Part shown: positions 8,042 through 17,233 of the stretch, one piece after another | How the letters are laid out: each line of letters begins with the position of its first letter | Position numbering within the stretch: the first letter of the stretch is position 1 | DNA from: Akkermansia sp. N21116 | GTDB lineage: Bacteria > Verrucomicrobiota > Verrucomicrobiia > Verrucomicrobiales > Akkermansiaceae | Length of the DNA stretch: 64,000 nucleotides | Reading direction: 5' to 3' | Assembly (NCBI RefSeq): GCF_029854705.2 | Contig: NZ_CP139035.1 | Coordinates: 1,860,001-1,924,000 of the forward strand | Notes under the pieces: generated by a model | What the model saw: only the letters and a program-made list of their open reading frames with translations | Database searches by the model: none | What the model was told of the DNA's origin: nothing | Program-made: the position numbers and the translations under genes

Positions 8042-8944
8042 TTACCGCTTTATTCTCTGGATATCGGGAACGATATTGTCGATCGTCAGTATTTTCGTCC
8101 CCCGGATAACTTTGATGCTAATCGGTTTGTCATCTCCAATGTAATGAATTGCATTGAGGAAATCCTTGTATTTGTTGATGGACTTGCCGTTGAAAGAGAT
8201 GATGATGTCGCCGGGACGTACGCCGGCTTTGTCCATCGGCCCACCGGGAGTGACTTGCACGACTTCAGGAGTACAGCAGTTGACATCCATTTGGCAACCG
8301 AGCCGAATTCTATCCGCTGCTGGGTGCTGCGCGAAAAAGGATACGAATTGGGCCGGGAGAAGATAATAGCTTCCTGTGTCGTGCGACAGGCTGGTCATGA
8401 CAAATCCAACAAAAGTTCCCTGCGGCGTGAAACAAGCTTGTCCGCGGTCTGGGCGTATCTGGCCTGTGGGAAACTGAACACGGCAAAGCGGAATGATAAA
8501 ACTGATGCCGGAATGGTAATGTTCCTCCCCGATATAAACTCCGTCGATTTCATTCCCTTCTTTGTCATAAAAAACCACTGCATCACCCCGTTTCAGATCG
8601 GAAGAGGAGGTTGTTTTGATGATCTGATCTCCGGGAGGAGGGGATGAGAGCCTGAACAAGGTCAGGCCCAATCTGCTTCTGTTGGACAGGAGATCACATG
8701 GGATGGTTTCTTCCTGTCGGTCTTGAGGTGAAATCGAAAACTCACATGCCATTTGCAACGCAAGGTCTTCCTTACGGGAGATCAGAGCCGCTGCAATGTC
8801 TTTCTGGATGAGAACGACATTGGTGGATATAACCGAAGGTTGCTCATGCTCGCCGGTACACGTTAAGCGGAAGGATCTATTCGTTGCGAAGGCGACTGAT
8901 TGAGCGCATAGTAATCCCAATGCAATGGTGAAAATATGTCTCAT
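8042..8944 (-). CDS. Exported PDZ protein with degenerate HtrA-like (pseudo)protease domain
   Basis: A 300-residue secreted protein. An N-terminal signal peptide (MRHIFTIALGLLCAQSVAFA) is followed by a region that follows the order of a trypsin/HtrA fold, then a clear PDZ domain (VVQVTPGGPMDKAGVRPGDI, then ISFNGKSINKYKDF). The triad seems lost: where HtrA has GNSGGP this protein has GQACFTPQG, where it has an Asp before a Leu-rich strand this has GLTLF, and no His sits in the expected AAH position. There are several Cys residues, suggesting disulfides. The gene follows an ECF sigma factor and a probable anti-sigma factor (31-base gap to the latter). A role in sensing misfolded envelope proteins, as DegS does for RseA, is inference. 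Confidence 0.75.
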   Translation of the reverse strand: MRHIFTIALGLLCAQSVAFATNRSFRLTCTGEHEQPSVISTNVVLIQKDIAAALISRKEDLALQMACEFSISPQDRQEETIPCDLLSNRSRLGLTLFRLSSPPPGDQIIKTTSSSDLKRGDAVVFYDKEGNEIDGVYIGEEHYHSGISFIIPLCRVQFPTGQIRPDRGQACFTPQGTFVGFVMTSLSHDTGSYYLLPAQFVSFFAQHPAADRIRLGCQMDVNCCTPEVVQVTPGGPMDKAGVRPGDIIISFNGKSINKYKDFLNAIHYIGDDKPISIKVIRGTKILTIDNIVPDIQRIKR

Positions 8945-8975
8945 GTCACCGGATGGGGTAGTAAGTTGGCCGGAA

Positions 8976-9425
8976 TTAGAAATCAGCCAGTTGCCTGGTT
9001 ATCGGGAGGACCTTTTCTTTTTGTTCCGTATCCTGGAGATCTCTCTGATTGGATGGAACGTTTTCAATGATCAGCGTTGGCTGTTCAAGGCTCACAGGGG
9101 TACTGGCTCCGCTATCGCCCGGACCGTAAATTGCAGGGCCGGGATCGCCTTCCGAGGAGAAGACAATGGCACAGGCAATGAGCGCCGTACAAGTTCCCAT
9201 GGCACCATAAGCCCATTTCCAACCATTGAAGTTCTGAAAATATGCGTGAATATGTTCTTTGAAAAGGGCGAAGGACGATTGACGAACGATTTCGGAAGAA
9301 CTACGTTTCTGAAAGTCATTCAGGAAACGATCTTCGAAATCGTCCGGATATGGGACTTCCGCTCGGAGTGTTGCCAGCATCTTGACAAGCTGATCCTCAC
9401 GGGAAATATTTGCTTTTTGATCCAT
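8976..9425 (-). CDS. Putative anti-sigma factor, single-pass membrane protein
   Basis: A 149-residue protein with no domain I can name. An acidic N-terminal cytoplasmic part (about residues 1-70) is followed by one membrane helix (WAYGAMGTCTALIACAIVFS) and a polar extracytoplasmic tail of about 55 residues rich in Gly, Pro and Gln. It directly follows an ECF sigma factor gene (113-base gap), and this topology is what membrane anti-sigma factors have. No zinc-binding HxxxCxxC motif of the ZAS type is visible. The assignment therefore rests on context and topology. An exported PDZ protein follows 31 bases downstream. Confidence 0.6.
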   Translation of the reverse strand: MDQKANISREDQLVKMLATLRAEVPYPDDFEDRFLNDFQKRSSSEIVRQSSFALFKEHIHAYFQNFNGWKWAYGAMGTCTALIACAIVFSSEGDPGPAIYGPGDSGASTPVSLEQPTLIIENVPSNQRDLQDTEQKEKVLPITRQLADF

Positions 9426-9538
9426 GTCGGGAATTTTGTTGAATTATTGTTGGATAGATACCAAAGGGGACGGAATGCATCACAACTGGATAAGTTGACA
9501 GTTTCCAAGCCCGTCGTGTTCAAAAAAGATATATTTTT

Positions 9539-10138
9539 TTATTCGAGATATTCAGATAAAATCCCTTGGAGTTGTTTATGGGCGTAATGAAGGCGGGAAC
9601 GCATGGTTCCTTCGGAGATGCCAAGCATGACACTGATTTCGGAATGGCTCAGTCCCCGGACATCGTGGAGGACGACGATTTCACGGTGTTTATCGGACAG
9701 TTTAAGAAGGGCTTCACGGATTTTATCCTTCAATTCGGTCATTTGAAGTACTTTCTCCGGATCGGAGCCGTTGGAGTCGTCCGCCATGGACATGTCCTTC
9801 TCTTCGTGGGAACCGTACTCATCGTCATCCAGACTGTACATGGCACGTTTGTTCCTTTTTTTCAGGAAATTCCTCGCATGGTTCAATGCGATGGAATGCA
9901 ACCATGTGTAGAAGGCGCTTTGTCCGTTGAAGTAGCGGAGGGAACGATAGGCCTTGGCAAAAGCTTCCTGGGCAATATCGTAGGCATCGTCGTAACTGTC
10001 CGTCATCTGATAGAGGACGGAGTGCAGCTTGCGGCTGTGTCTTTTGACCAGTTCGTCATAAGCACGGGACTCGCCATTTTTGGCAAGTTCGACGAGCTGG
10101 ACATCGTCCATATCCTTTATGGAGCAAGAACTGTTCAT
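9539..10138 (-). CDS. ECF-type RNA polymerase sigma factor (sigma-70 family)
   Basis: About 199 residues. Region 2 is clear (YDELVKRHSRKLHSVLYQMT, DDAYDIAQEAFAKAYRSL, FYTWLHSIALNHARNFLKK) and so is region 4 (LSDKHREIVVLHDVRGLSHS, EISVMLGISEGTMRSRLHYA). A charged acidic linker separates the two. Such factors redirect RNA polymerase to a stress or envelope regulon and are usually held by a membrane anti-sigma factor, the likely role of the next gene. I chose the ATG at 10138; a start at 10189 would add 17 residues with no homology, and a later Met (MDDVQLVELAK) is also possible. The gene is 60 bases downstream of purF, on the same strand. Confidence 0.92.
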   Translation of the reverse strand: MNSSCSIKDMDDVQLVELAKNGESRAYDELVKRHSRKLHSVLYQMTDSYDDAYDIAQEAFAKAYRSLRYFNGQSAFYTWLHSIALNHARNFLKKRNKRAMYSLDDDEYGSHEEKDMSMADDSNGSDPEKVLQMTELKDKIREALLKLSDKHREIVVLHDVRGLSHSEISVMLGISEGTMRSRLHYAHKQLQGILSEYLE

Positions 10139-10198
10139 AGGTAATATAATTGTCCGGAGAATATGCATGAAAGATTGCTGTAAGGGCAATCTTTCTTT

Positions 10199-12118
10199 TT
10201 AAAGAGGTAGGTCATACGCACGACCATCCTCGCCCAGGAACCACTTGATGTAGGCTACGTTGACGGTCGTATAGCCGCCCGGAGTCGGATAGTCTCCGGA
10301 GAAATACCAGTCGCCGCAGGGGCCTTCGATGCTCTTGTGGAGGTCTTCGATTGTCTGGAAAATGACTTCAATGGGACATTGGGCATCGTGCGGGGTAACC
10401 AGACGGGTTATTTCTTCAGTGATTTCCTGTTCGGTGAACGGAGCGTAGATGGCTTTGACGCAGTTGCGCCGTTCTTCTTTGGGCTTGGTGAGTTCTTCTT
10501 TACAGGCTTGGTAGACCTCATCCAGAAGGATGCCCATGTTGCGTTGTTTGATGAGGGAAATGGCAGCTTGGAAGGCAATAAATTTGCCGAGTTCCGACAT
10601 GTCAATGCCATAGCAATCCGGGTAGCGGACTTGAGGGGCTGTCGAGGCAATGACGATCTTGCGGGGCTTGGTACGGCCCAGAATGCGTAGAATGGATTTG
10701 CGGAGGGTCGTACCGCGGACGATGGAATCGTCGAGGGCGACGAGGACGTCATCCGGTCCGACGGCGCCGTAGGTCAGATCGTAAACGTGGGAAACAAGTT
10801 GGGCGCGACCTTTTTCCTGTGTGATGAAGGTGCGCATCTTAATGTCCTTGTGCGCGATTTTTTCACCACGCGGCCAGCGTTTGAGGATGGCCGTGTCCAG
10901 AAGTTCTTCCGTGATTGTACCGTTGTTGAATGAATCGAGCAGGATTTTGTGTACTCGTTTACGGCGGTAGAGTCTCAACCCTTCCAGAAGGCCGTAGTAG
11001 GCTGTTTCCGCCGTATTGGGGATGTAGGTAATGGCGGCTTTGTCGAAATGGTCTTCAAGGGATTCGACGACGCGTGTAGTCAGCGCTGCACCCATGGCTT
11101 TGCGTTCCCGATAGATAATAGGATCGTTGCCGCGTGAGAAGTAGATTTTTTCGAAGGAACAAGGAGTCGGTTCCAGAGGCGTTGTATAGGGAGAGATCGC
11201 ATACCTGCCGTCGGACTCAATGGTGAGGACGTGTGCAGGGGGAAGTTCCTGGACTTGTTCGTTTTCTACTTCGAAAACGGTCATGAGAGGGACACGTTCC
11301 GATGCGACGGCGATGTATTCGTCCGTAATGAGATAGTGGCAGGGACGTATGCCGTGAGGATCGCGCAGGCAGAAGAAGTCGCCGTTGCCGATGGCTCCGA
11401 GAATGGTGAAACCGCCGTCCCAGGCTTCTGCGGAGGAACGGATAATCTGGGGGATGTTCAGGTATTCGGAGATCAGTTTGGGAATTTCCGGGCCAGGGAT
11501 GCCTTCTTCCCGGTACTTGCGGTAGAGTTCGTTGTGGGCTTCGTCGAGATGGTAGCCGATTTCTTCAAGAACAGTTTGGGTATCCGTGCCGAAGACGGGA
11601 TGCTGTCCACGGGCGATGAGACGCTGGTTGAGCTCTCCAGCGTTGGTCATGTTGAAGTTACCTAGTACCATGAGCGTGCGTGTCGTCCAGTTGGTGCGGC
11701 GCAGGTAGGGATGGCAGGAACCTTCGTCGAATACGCCGGAGGTGCCGTAGCGCAGATGCCCCATGAGGATTTCACCTCCGTAGTCGAATTCACGTTTGAC
11801 TGCCTCGGCATCGGTCAGGTCGAGCTGTCCCTTACGTGATTTTTTGTTGAGCTTTTTAATCTGCCCGTTGAAGATATTGGGCAGGGCGTCTTTGCTGGCA
11901 TCACGGGTACGGAACAGGTAAGGCTGGCCGAGGGGCATGTTCAGTTTGACGCAACCGACACCGGCTCCGTCCTGTCCGCGGTTGTATTGCTTCTCCATGA
12001 GGAGGAACAACTTGTTGAAGCCCCAGAGGCAGGAACCGTACTTGTCTTGGAAATAAGAGAGAGGTTTAAGGAGGCGGATTGCGGCGATGCCGCATTCGTG
12101 TTTCAAGAAGTCGCTCAT
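10199..12118 (-). CDS. purF: Amidophosphoribosyltransferase
   Basis: First committed enzyme of purine synthesis: glutamine plus PRPP gives 5-phosphoribosylamine. The N-terminal nucleophile hydrolase domain starts with a short propeptide before Cys9 (HECGIAAI), the catalytic Cys exposed after cleavage. The C-terminal phosphoribosyltransferase domain has the PRPP loop VALDDSIVRGTTL. At 639 residues it is longer than the E. coli enzyme (505), matching the long form known from several Bacteroidetes/Verrucomicrobia-type genomes; the extra part is a C-terminal extension ending in a Gly-, Tyr- and Phe-rich segment. purM precedes it by 39 bases on the same strand, so the two form a purine operon. Confidence 0.95.
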   Translation of the reverse strand: MSDFLKHECGIAAIRLLKPLSYFQDKYGSCLWGFNKLFLLMEKQYNRGQDGAGVGCVKLNMPLGQPYLFRTRDASKDALPNIFNGQIKKLNKKSRKGQLDLTDAEAVKREFDYGGEILMGHLRYGTSGVFDEGSCHPYLRRTNWTTRTLMVLGNFNMTNAGELNQRLIARGQHPVFGTDTQTVLEEIGYHLDEAHNELYRKYREEGIPGPEIPKLISEYLNIPQIIRSSAEAWDGGFTILGAIGNGDFFCLRDPHGIRPCHYLITDEYIAVASERVPLMTVFEVENEQVQELPPAHVLTIESDGRYAISPYTTPLEPTPCSFEKIYFSRGNDPIIYRERKAMGAALTTRVVESLEDHFDKAAITYIPNTAETAYYGLLEGLRLYRRKRVHKILLDSFNNGTITEELLDTAILKRWPRGEKIAHKDIKMRTFITQEKGRAQLVSHVYDLTYGAVGPDDVLVALDDSIVRGTTLRKSILRILGRTKPRKIVIASTAPQVRYPDCYGIDMSELGKFIAFQAAISLIKQRNMGILLDEVYQACKEELTKPKEERRNCVKAIYAPFTEQEITEEITRLVTPHDAQCPIEVIFQTIEDLHKSIEGPCGDWYFSGDYPTPGGYTTVNVAYIKWFLGEDGRAYDLPL

Positions 12119-12157
12119 CGAAGTAAATACCTTGAGGTCTTATTGAGAGGAACGTTT

Positions 12158-13162
12158 TTACTTGTTGTCGGCAACTTTGACGGTGATGCCGGCTCCTTCC
12201 CTGAGGGTCCCGATGACTGTGCCGCCCGGACCTGCCGAGAGCGCTGCTTCCACGTCTCCGGGGCTGACGATGGCGATCCAGCCGATACCCATGTTAAAGG
12301 TATTGAATCGGTCGTTGTCATCAACGAATTGGAGGATTTTTTGAACGGGGGCGTTGTCCCAGTAGGGAATCGTCAGGTCGGCACCGAAATCGCCGAGGAA
12401 ACGTTCCAGATTTTCCGGCAGTCCGCCACCGGTGATGTGCGCATAGGCTTTGGGGGTGATGCCAAGTTTGCGCATGTCGGCGACAACGTCATGGTAGAGG
12501 CGAGTCGGCGCGAGCATGGCGCGGAGTTCTTCTTCGTTGACGACGTCGGGATTGCTTTCGAGAACGCGGCGGACGAGACTCCAACCGTTGGCATGGAAAC
12601 CGTCCGATTTGTAGCCGACAAAGACATCGCCGGGTTGGACGGTCGTCGGATCGATCATTTGGCTTTTTTCGCAGCATCCGATGCAGAAACCAGAGAGTTC
12701 TACGATGTCTTCCGGAACAACTCCGGGCATTTCGGCTGTTTCTCCGCCAGCGAGGATGCAGTTACAGGATTCGAGGTAATCGCACATTCCGGCAACGAGG
12801 CGGGTGATGCGGGTGCGTTCCTTTTCTACATTGGAGATGCCGAGATAGTCGAGGAAGAGCAGAGGATCGCCTCCGGTCGTCAGGATGTCGTTGACGTTCA
12901 TGGCAACGAGGTCTTTGCCTGCCGTTTCGGGCATGTCCATTTCGAAGAGAATTTCCGTTTTGGTACCTACGCCATCGCATCCGGTTACGATTACCGGTTC
13001 CTTGTAGGAACTCAGATCGTAGGCAGCGGCAAACAGGCCGAAAGCCTGGTGCAATTTGCGGTGTTTTTGAGTACGCTTAACGTGTGCACTGATGGCGGAT
13101 ACGAATGAGGCGGCTTCTTTCGTATCCACTCCCGATTGCTTGTAGGTCAATTTACCGGACAT
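12158..13162 (-). CDS. purM: Phosphoribosylformylglycinamidine cyclo-ligase (AIR synthetase)
   Basis: ATP-dependent ring closure of FGAM to AIR in purine synthesis. About 334 residues, the normal length. The family opening LTYKQSGVDT is present, followed by VTGCDGVGTKTEI, the NVNDILTTGGDPLLFLDYLG core, the AGGETAEMPG motif and HITGGGLPENLERFL. I place the start at ATG 13162 (MSGKLTYKQSGVD); the frame stays open 21 codons upstream but that stretch shows no conservation. It sits upstream of purF in the same direction, and together they supply two successive portions of the purine pathway. Confidence 0.95.
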   Translation of the reverse strand: MSGKLTYKQSGVDTKEAASFVSAISAHVKRTQKHRKLHQAFGLFAAAYDLSSYKEPVIVTGCDGVGTKTEILFEMDMPETAGKDLVAMNVNDILTTGGDPLLFLDYLGISNVEKERTRITRLVAGMCDYLESCNCILAGGETAEMPGVVPEDIVELSGFCIGCCEKSQMIDPTTVQPGDVFVGYKSDGFHANGWSLVRRVLESNPDVVNEEELRAMLAPTRLYHDVVADMRKLGITPKAYAHITGGGLPENLERFLGDFGADLTIPYWDNAPVQKILQFVDDNDRFNTFNMGIGWIAIVSPGDVEAALSAGPGGTVIGTLREGAGITVKVADNK

Positions 13163-13308
13163 GTGAAGAGGACTGTGTGAAACTATCCTAGACTTTGGCT
13201 TGCCTCTAGGCGAGTCCAAAAACATATTTCTGTGTCCATGAATGGCGTGGGCGGCTTTTTCCTCTTTATCGGCAGAGGTTTTTTCGTTCGGGCATCCATG
13301 GAAACAAT

Positions 13309-13357
13309 GGAAAAAACAGAACCGTTTCCCTCGGAAAAGGAGGGGAAACGGCTCTGG
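13309..13357 (-). terminator. Rho-independent terminator after the OsmC gene
   Basis: Stem of CCGTTTCCC (13322-13330) and GGGAAACGG (13343-13351), extended by four further pairs outside one mismatch. On the minus strand six T residues follow (complement of 13311-13316). It ends the OsmC transcript 23 bases after the stop and separates it from purM. Confidence 0.85.
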
Positions 13358-13380
13358 AGGATAAAATCGCGGCTATGATA

Positions 13381-13788
13381 TCAACCGATCCAGTTCCAGG
13401 TGATCGGGATGTCGATGTCGGGATGAAGGCTCTTTTTGACCGGACAGGTCAGAGCGGCGTTTTCCAAGGCACTGCGATCAGGATGGTCGGGTGGCAGCGG
13501 TACGGTGATGGTGACTTCCAGTTTACCGATGCGACGGGGATCGGCATTCATGTGTTTGCCTACTTCTACCGTCATGCCTTCAATCGGAAGTCCTTTTCTT
13601 TCGGCGACGATACCCATGATGGTACTCATACAACCGGCAAGGGCGGCTCCGACGAGATCAGTTGGGGAGAAGCTTTCTCCCTTGCCATGATTGTCGAGGG
13701 GGGCATCCGTGTAAACCTGTGCTCCGGAAGGTTCGTGAACCGCAGAACACCGAAGGTTGCCTTCATAGCGTGTAATTGTTTTGACCAT
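13381..13788 (-). CDS. OsmC-family peroxiredoxin-like protein
   Basis: A 135-residue OsmC/Ohr-like thiol protein that reduces organic hydroperoxides or handles related stress. The two redox Cys residues are in their expected contexts: Cys53 in GAALAGCMST and Cys115 in AALTCPVKKSL. The N-terminal beta-strand region and the SPTDLVGAALAGC helix are typical. Spacing and motifs fit the OsmC side more than Ohr, but the split is not sharp from sequence alone. It lies divergently from dsbD, which starts 80 bases away on the other strand, and has its own terminator. Confidence 0.92.
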   Translation of the reverse strand: MVKTITRYEGNLRCSAVHEPSGAQVYTDAPLDNHGKGESFSPTDLVGAALAGCMSTIMGIVAERKGLPIEGMTVEVGKHMNADPRRIGKLEVTITVPLPPDHPDRSALENAALTCPVKKSLHPDIDIPITWNWIG

Positions 13789-13867
13789 GTCACTATTCTA
13801 TACCCTCCGCGGGCTTGTGCAACTCTCAAAAGATTGTCAAAGGTGGTAATTCTGCTAAAAACGGTTC

Positions 13868-16186
13868 ATGAAATTGTTTTTTAAAAAATGGATCGTTTTG
13901 TTAACGCTCCTATGTTGCGGATACAGCGGCGCTGACGGTGCCGGACTTGGCGCCGGGTTGCCGGGAGGAATGAGCTTACCGGGCATGGAGGGAATGCAGG
14001 ATGGGGGTGACTCCCCTATGGCTGGAGTGAAAATCGGAGCGACGGTAGAGTCTTACAGTGACAAACCTTTTGTCGTTGTCTCTGAAATCAAACTTGCCGA
14101 TGCTTGGCACGCCTATTTTACAAATCCCGGGACGGTAGGTCTGCCCGTGGAGGCTGTGATGAAGCCTGTGCCGGGGTTCGATATTAAAGGGCCGTTCTGG
14201 GCTGTGCCCACTCGTTCTGCATCTGACTTGGGCGTGTTCTATGGTTATTCCTCTCCTCGTGCCGCTTTCGTTGTGACTCCGGGTGCCGATGCTCCGGACA
14301 AGGTGGATTTGTCTGTGGAGATGACATGGCAGGCCTGCCGCGACGGCCAATGTTTGTCGCCGGAATCAAAGGAATTGACTCTTTCTCTCAGCCGGGGCGA
14401 TGGTCGTGAATCGTCCGATGCCTCTTCTCTGGTCAAAGGCATTGTCGGTCTTGAGCCTCCGGTTTGGGCTCGCGGACTGCAGACGACCTGTTCCGTTGAT
14501 GGTCAGAAGATTTTCCTGTGTGTGAAGTTAGCGGCAAATGTCACTCTTCCGGAGGGAAAACCTGTTTATTTCTTTTCTCTGACGGGAGAGATCATGCCGA
14601 CGGCAGAGCAGGTATGGAAGAAAAATGCTGACGGCAGCTACACGTTGGAAATGGAGAGGAATATGAATAAAGATTCCCTCTATCCTAATTCCAATGAGGG
14701 TGAAGATGGGGCTCTTCTTCCGGTTTCCTCTCTCAAGGGGGTTTTGGCAATTGATGGTGAAGGAGTCTTGGTTGATGCGCCCTCTGTTTCAAATGCTCGG
14801 GGGGAGGCAATTGTGGAACAACAGATTCCTGCTTCCGGGAATTCTGCTGTATCTCCGATTGCAGCCAATGCCCGGGGGATTGCCGCTCCTGCCGGGGAAG
14901 ATGATCCCGGATTATTGGTAATCTGCGGTTTGCTCTTCCTGGGAGGTTTGATTTTGAATCTGATGCCGTGTGTTTTCCCCGTATTGGGCTTGAAGGTGCT
15001 TAGCTTTGTCCAATTGGGTGGGGGAGAACGCCGCAAAGTGTTTACCCATGCCATGGCGTTTGTCGTTGGCGTGGTAGCGTCGTTCTGGGCAATTACATTG
15101 CTTCTCATTGTATTGAAATCCGGGCTGGAGGGAACCGGACAAACGATTAACTGGGCATTCTGGATGGAAGAGCCGTGGGTGATTTATTCCCTGATGCTGT
15201 TGATGCTGATTTTGGGCATGAGTATGTTCGGTATCTTTGAAATCGGAGTTGGGGCGACAGCTGTCGGCAATGACTTGCAAAACCGCAAGGGCTACGCCGG
15301 TTCATTCTGGTCTGGAGTGCTGGCGACCGTCGTGGCGACTCCGTGCAGCGCACCGTTCCTCGGGACAGCTATTGCTCCGGCTTTGGCATTGCCTTCTCTA
15401 GGCATGTGGCTGGCCTTTACCTGCATGGGGCTTGGGATGGCTTTCCCCTATGTGATTCTTGGCGCGTTCCCCGGGTTGGTGAAATATTTGCCGAAACCCG
15501 GTGCCTGGATGGAGTCCTTCAAGCAGGGGTTGTCCTTTTTCCTTTTTGCTGCCGCTGCCTGGCTGTTGTGGACGTATATGGGCTTTTTCACGGATTCCAG
15601 TCTGTTGTTGAATGCCATGATCGGACTTGTTGCTTTCTGTACTTCCGGCTGGATCTATGGAAGATGGTGTCCGATGTACAAGAGTAAGCGGACGCGTCTG
15701 ATTGGCGGAGCGGTCGCCATCATCGTTGCTGCAACCGGCATTTGGTTCTCTATGCCGATTCATCAGGATGATGCCTCTCCGGCTGATGTGCCTGCGGTGA
15801 ATGTGAATACCTCGGAATGGGGAACATGGTCTCCGGAAGCCGTTCAAGAAGCCTTAAATGCAGGACATCCGGTTTTTGTCGACTTTACCGCACGCTGGTG
15901 TTTGACGTGTCAGGTTAATAAAAAAATGGCCTATACGGAGGATGTCAAAAAGATGATGGCGGAATATGGCATTGTGCTGCTCCGTGCGGATAAAACCAGA
16001 CCGAATCCGACCATTGACAGTGCATTGAAGGAATTAAACCGCTCCAGTGTTCCCGTCAATGTCCTGTACGTACCGGGTCAGCCCAAGCCCTTCATTACAT
16101 CGGAAATTCTTACGTCCGGCTATTTGACGGACTTCTTCAAAGAACATCTAGGCTCTCCCGAGCAGTGGAGCAGTAGAGACAAATAA
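13868..16186 (+). CDS. DsbD-type thiol:disulfide interchange protein (protein-disulfide reductase)
   Basis: A 772-residue inner-membrane protein that carries electrons from cytoplasmic thioredoxin to periplasmic targets. Order of parts: signal peptide; a periplasmic DsbD N-terminal-like domain with DAWHAYFTNPGTVGLP near residue 80 and the Cys pair CRDGQC; an eight-helix membrane domain with the two redox Cys residues in NLMPCVFPVLG (Cys368) and ATPCSAPF (Cys493); a C-terminal thioredoxin domain with WCLTC (Cys678, Cys681). All expected redox Cys pairs are present. Only 33 bases separate it from the GH16 gene, so they may be co-transcribed; the link could be folding of secreted, disulfide-containing hydrolases (inference). 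Confidence 0.93.
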   Translation: MKLFFKKWIVLLTLLCCGYSGADGAGLGAGLPGGMSLPGMEGMQDGGDSPMAGVKIGATVESYSDKPFVVVSEIKLADAWHAYFTNPGTVGLPVEAVMKPVPGFDIKGPFWAVPTRSASDLGVFYGYSSPRAAFVVTPGADAPDKVDLSVEMTWQACRDGQCLSPESKELTLSLSRGDGRESSDASSLVKGIVGLEPPVWARGLQTTCSVDGQKIFLCVKLAANVTLPEGKPVYFFSLTGEIMPTAEQVWKKNADGSYTLEMERNMNKDSLYPNSNEGEDGALLPVSSLKGVLAIDGEGVLVDAPSVSNARGEAIVEQQIPASGNSAVSPIAANARGIAAPAGEDDPGLLVICGLLFLGGLILNLMPCVFPVLGLKVLSFVQLGGGERRKVFTHAMAFVVGVVASFWAITLLLIVLKSGLEGTGQTINWAFWMEEPWVIYSLMLLMLILGMSMFGIFEIGVGATAVGNDLQNRKGYAGSFWSGVLATVVATPCSAPFLGTAIAPALALPSLGMWLAFTCMGLGMAFPYVILGAFPGLVKYLPKPGAWMESFKQGLSFFLFAAAAWLLWTYMGFFTDSSLLLNAMIGLVAFCTSGWIYGRWCPMYKSKRTRLIGGAVAIIVAATGIWFSMPIHQDDASPADVPAVNVNTSEWGTWSPEAVQEALNAGHPVFVDFTARWCLTCQVNKKMAYTEDVKKMMAEYGIVLLRADKTRPNPTIDSALKELNRSSVPVNVLYVPGQPKPFITSEILTSGYLTDFFKEHLGSPEQWSSRDK

Positions 16187-16219
16187 AAATCAATTTGAGG
16201 AACCCTCGAAAATCCTTCC

Positions 16220-17107
16220 ATGAAAGCTTCCGGAATTATTCTTTGTCTTTTTACTGTTGCCGTTTTCGGAACATTTTCGGATGCAGCTCCTCCTCGAAAG
16301 TTGCCTGGAGGATGGACTCTCATCTGGAATGATGAATTTAACGGCAATAGTCTGGATACTACGAAATGGAAACCGGAATTGGGAGTGATCCGCAATGCCG
16401 GTTCCCAGCAAACCTACACGGGGCGGCGTGAAAATATCCGGGTGGAAAAGGGGTGTCTGGTGCTCGAAACACGGTTCGAGCGCTTTAAGAATATCCATTT
16501 CAATCCCTCGGGGAAAGGTTGGATCCAGCAAACGGAATACATGCCTTATACCTCCGGTTCAGTGACGACCAAGGACACCCGGCTGTTCCATTACGGCAGG
16601 TTGGAAGTGCGGGCCAAACTCCCCAAAGCCAAGGGGATTTGGCCTGCTATCTGGCTTTTGGGAAAGAACCAATGGTCGTGGCCGGCCAATGGTGAGATCG
16701 ACATGATGGAAAATATTTCCCAAGAGCCGAATACTGTCTATTCGACCTTCCATATGAGCCGTGACGGGGTTTCACTTCAAGACGTATCCAAAGGCGGAAC
16801 GGTCAAAATCCCCCACTTGCCGGATGATTTCCACCTCTATGTGATGGAATGGACACCGGATGCCATCCGTCTGATGGTGGATGACAAGTTGGTAAAATCC
16901 ATCGACTTGGGACAGACTGAATACCCGGGAGGCGCCGGCAATCCCTTCAGGACTCCCTTCTACTTGATTCTCAATTCTGCAGTCGGAGGGGAATGGTGTG
17001 AAAAAGCTCCTGGAGACGGTGCGGGATATCCTGTCAAATTTCTCGTTGATTATGTCCGCTTCTATCAGACGAAAGAGCTTTACGAAGCAGAAAAAAATGC
17101 GAAGTAG
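16220..17107 (+). CDS. Secreted GH16-family endo-glycosidase
   Basis: A 295-residue glycoside hydrolase family 16 enzyme. A signal peptide (MKASGIILCLFTVAVFGTFS) is followed by the family opening GGWTLIWNDEFNG. The catalytic motif is GEIDMMENIS, with Glu159 as nucleophile, Asp161 and Glu164 as acid/base; KGIWPAIWLLG precedes it as in other family members. GH16 enzymes cut beta-1,3 or beta-1,4 bonds in glucans, galactans or, in Akkermansia, poly-LacNAc of mucin O-glycans. Given the GH84 gene 126 bases downstream, a host glycan is the likeliest substrate here, but a beta-glucanase role cannot be excluded by sequence. Confidence 0.93.
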   Translation: MKASGIILCLFTVAVFGTFSDAAPPRKLPGGWTLIWNDEFNGNSLDTTKWKPELGVIRNAGSQQTYTGRRENIRVEKGCLVLETRFERFKNIHFNPSGKGWIQQTEYMPYTSGSVTTKDTRLFHYGRLEVRAKLPKAKGIWPAIWLLGKNQWSWPANGEIDMMENISQEPNTVYSTFHMSRDGVSLQDVSKGGTVKIPHLPDDFHLYVMEWTPDAIRLMVDDKLVKSIDLGQTEYPGGAGNPFRTPFYLILNSAVGGEWCEKAPGDGAGYPVKFLVDYVRFYQTKELYEAEKNAK

Positions 17108-17233
17108 CCCCGGAAGGCTGGAAGCTCGTTGTGCTTCATTATAAACGTACGCCGGGAAAAGGCGTGAGAAGAAGAGATGTGCTGAGATGTTTTCGTCTTG
17201 ATACCCTGAGAGACGTTCGGATACACTAGTAGC

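Noticed and set aside
11987-13108. A 373-codon plus-strand frame across purF/purM
   Set aside because: Antisense to two well-recognised purine genes; no domain seen.
13260-13285. Hairpin CCTCT/AGAGG followed by T6 on the plus strand
   Set aside because: There is no plus-strand gene upstream of it to terminate and the stem is only 5 bp.
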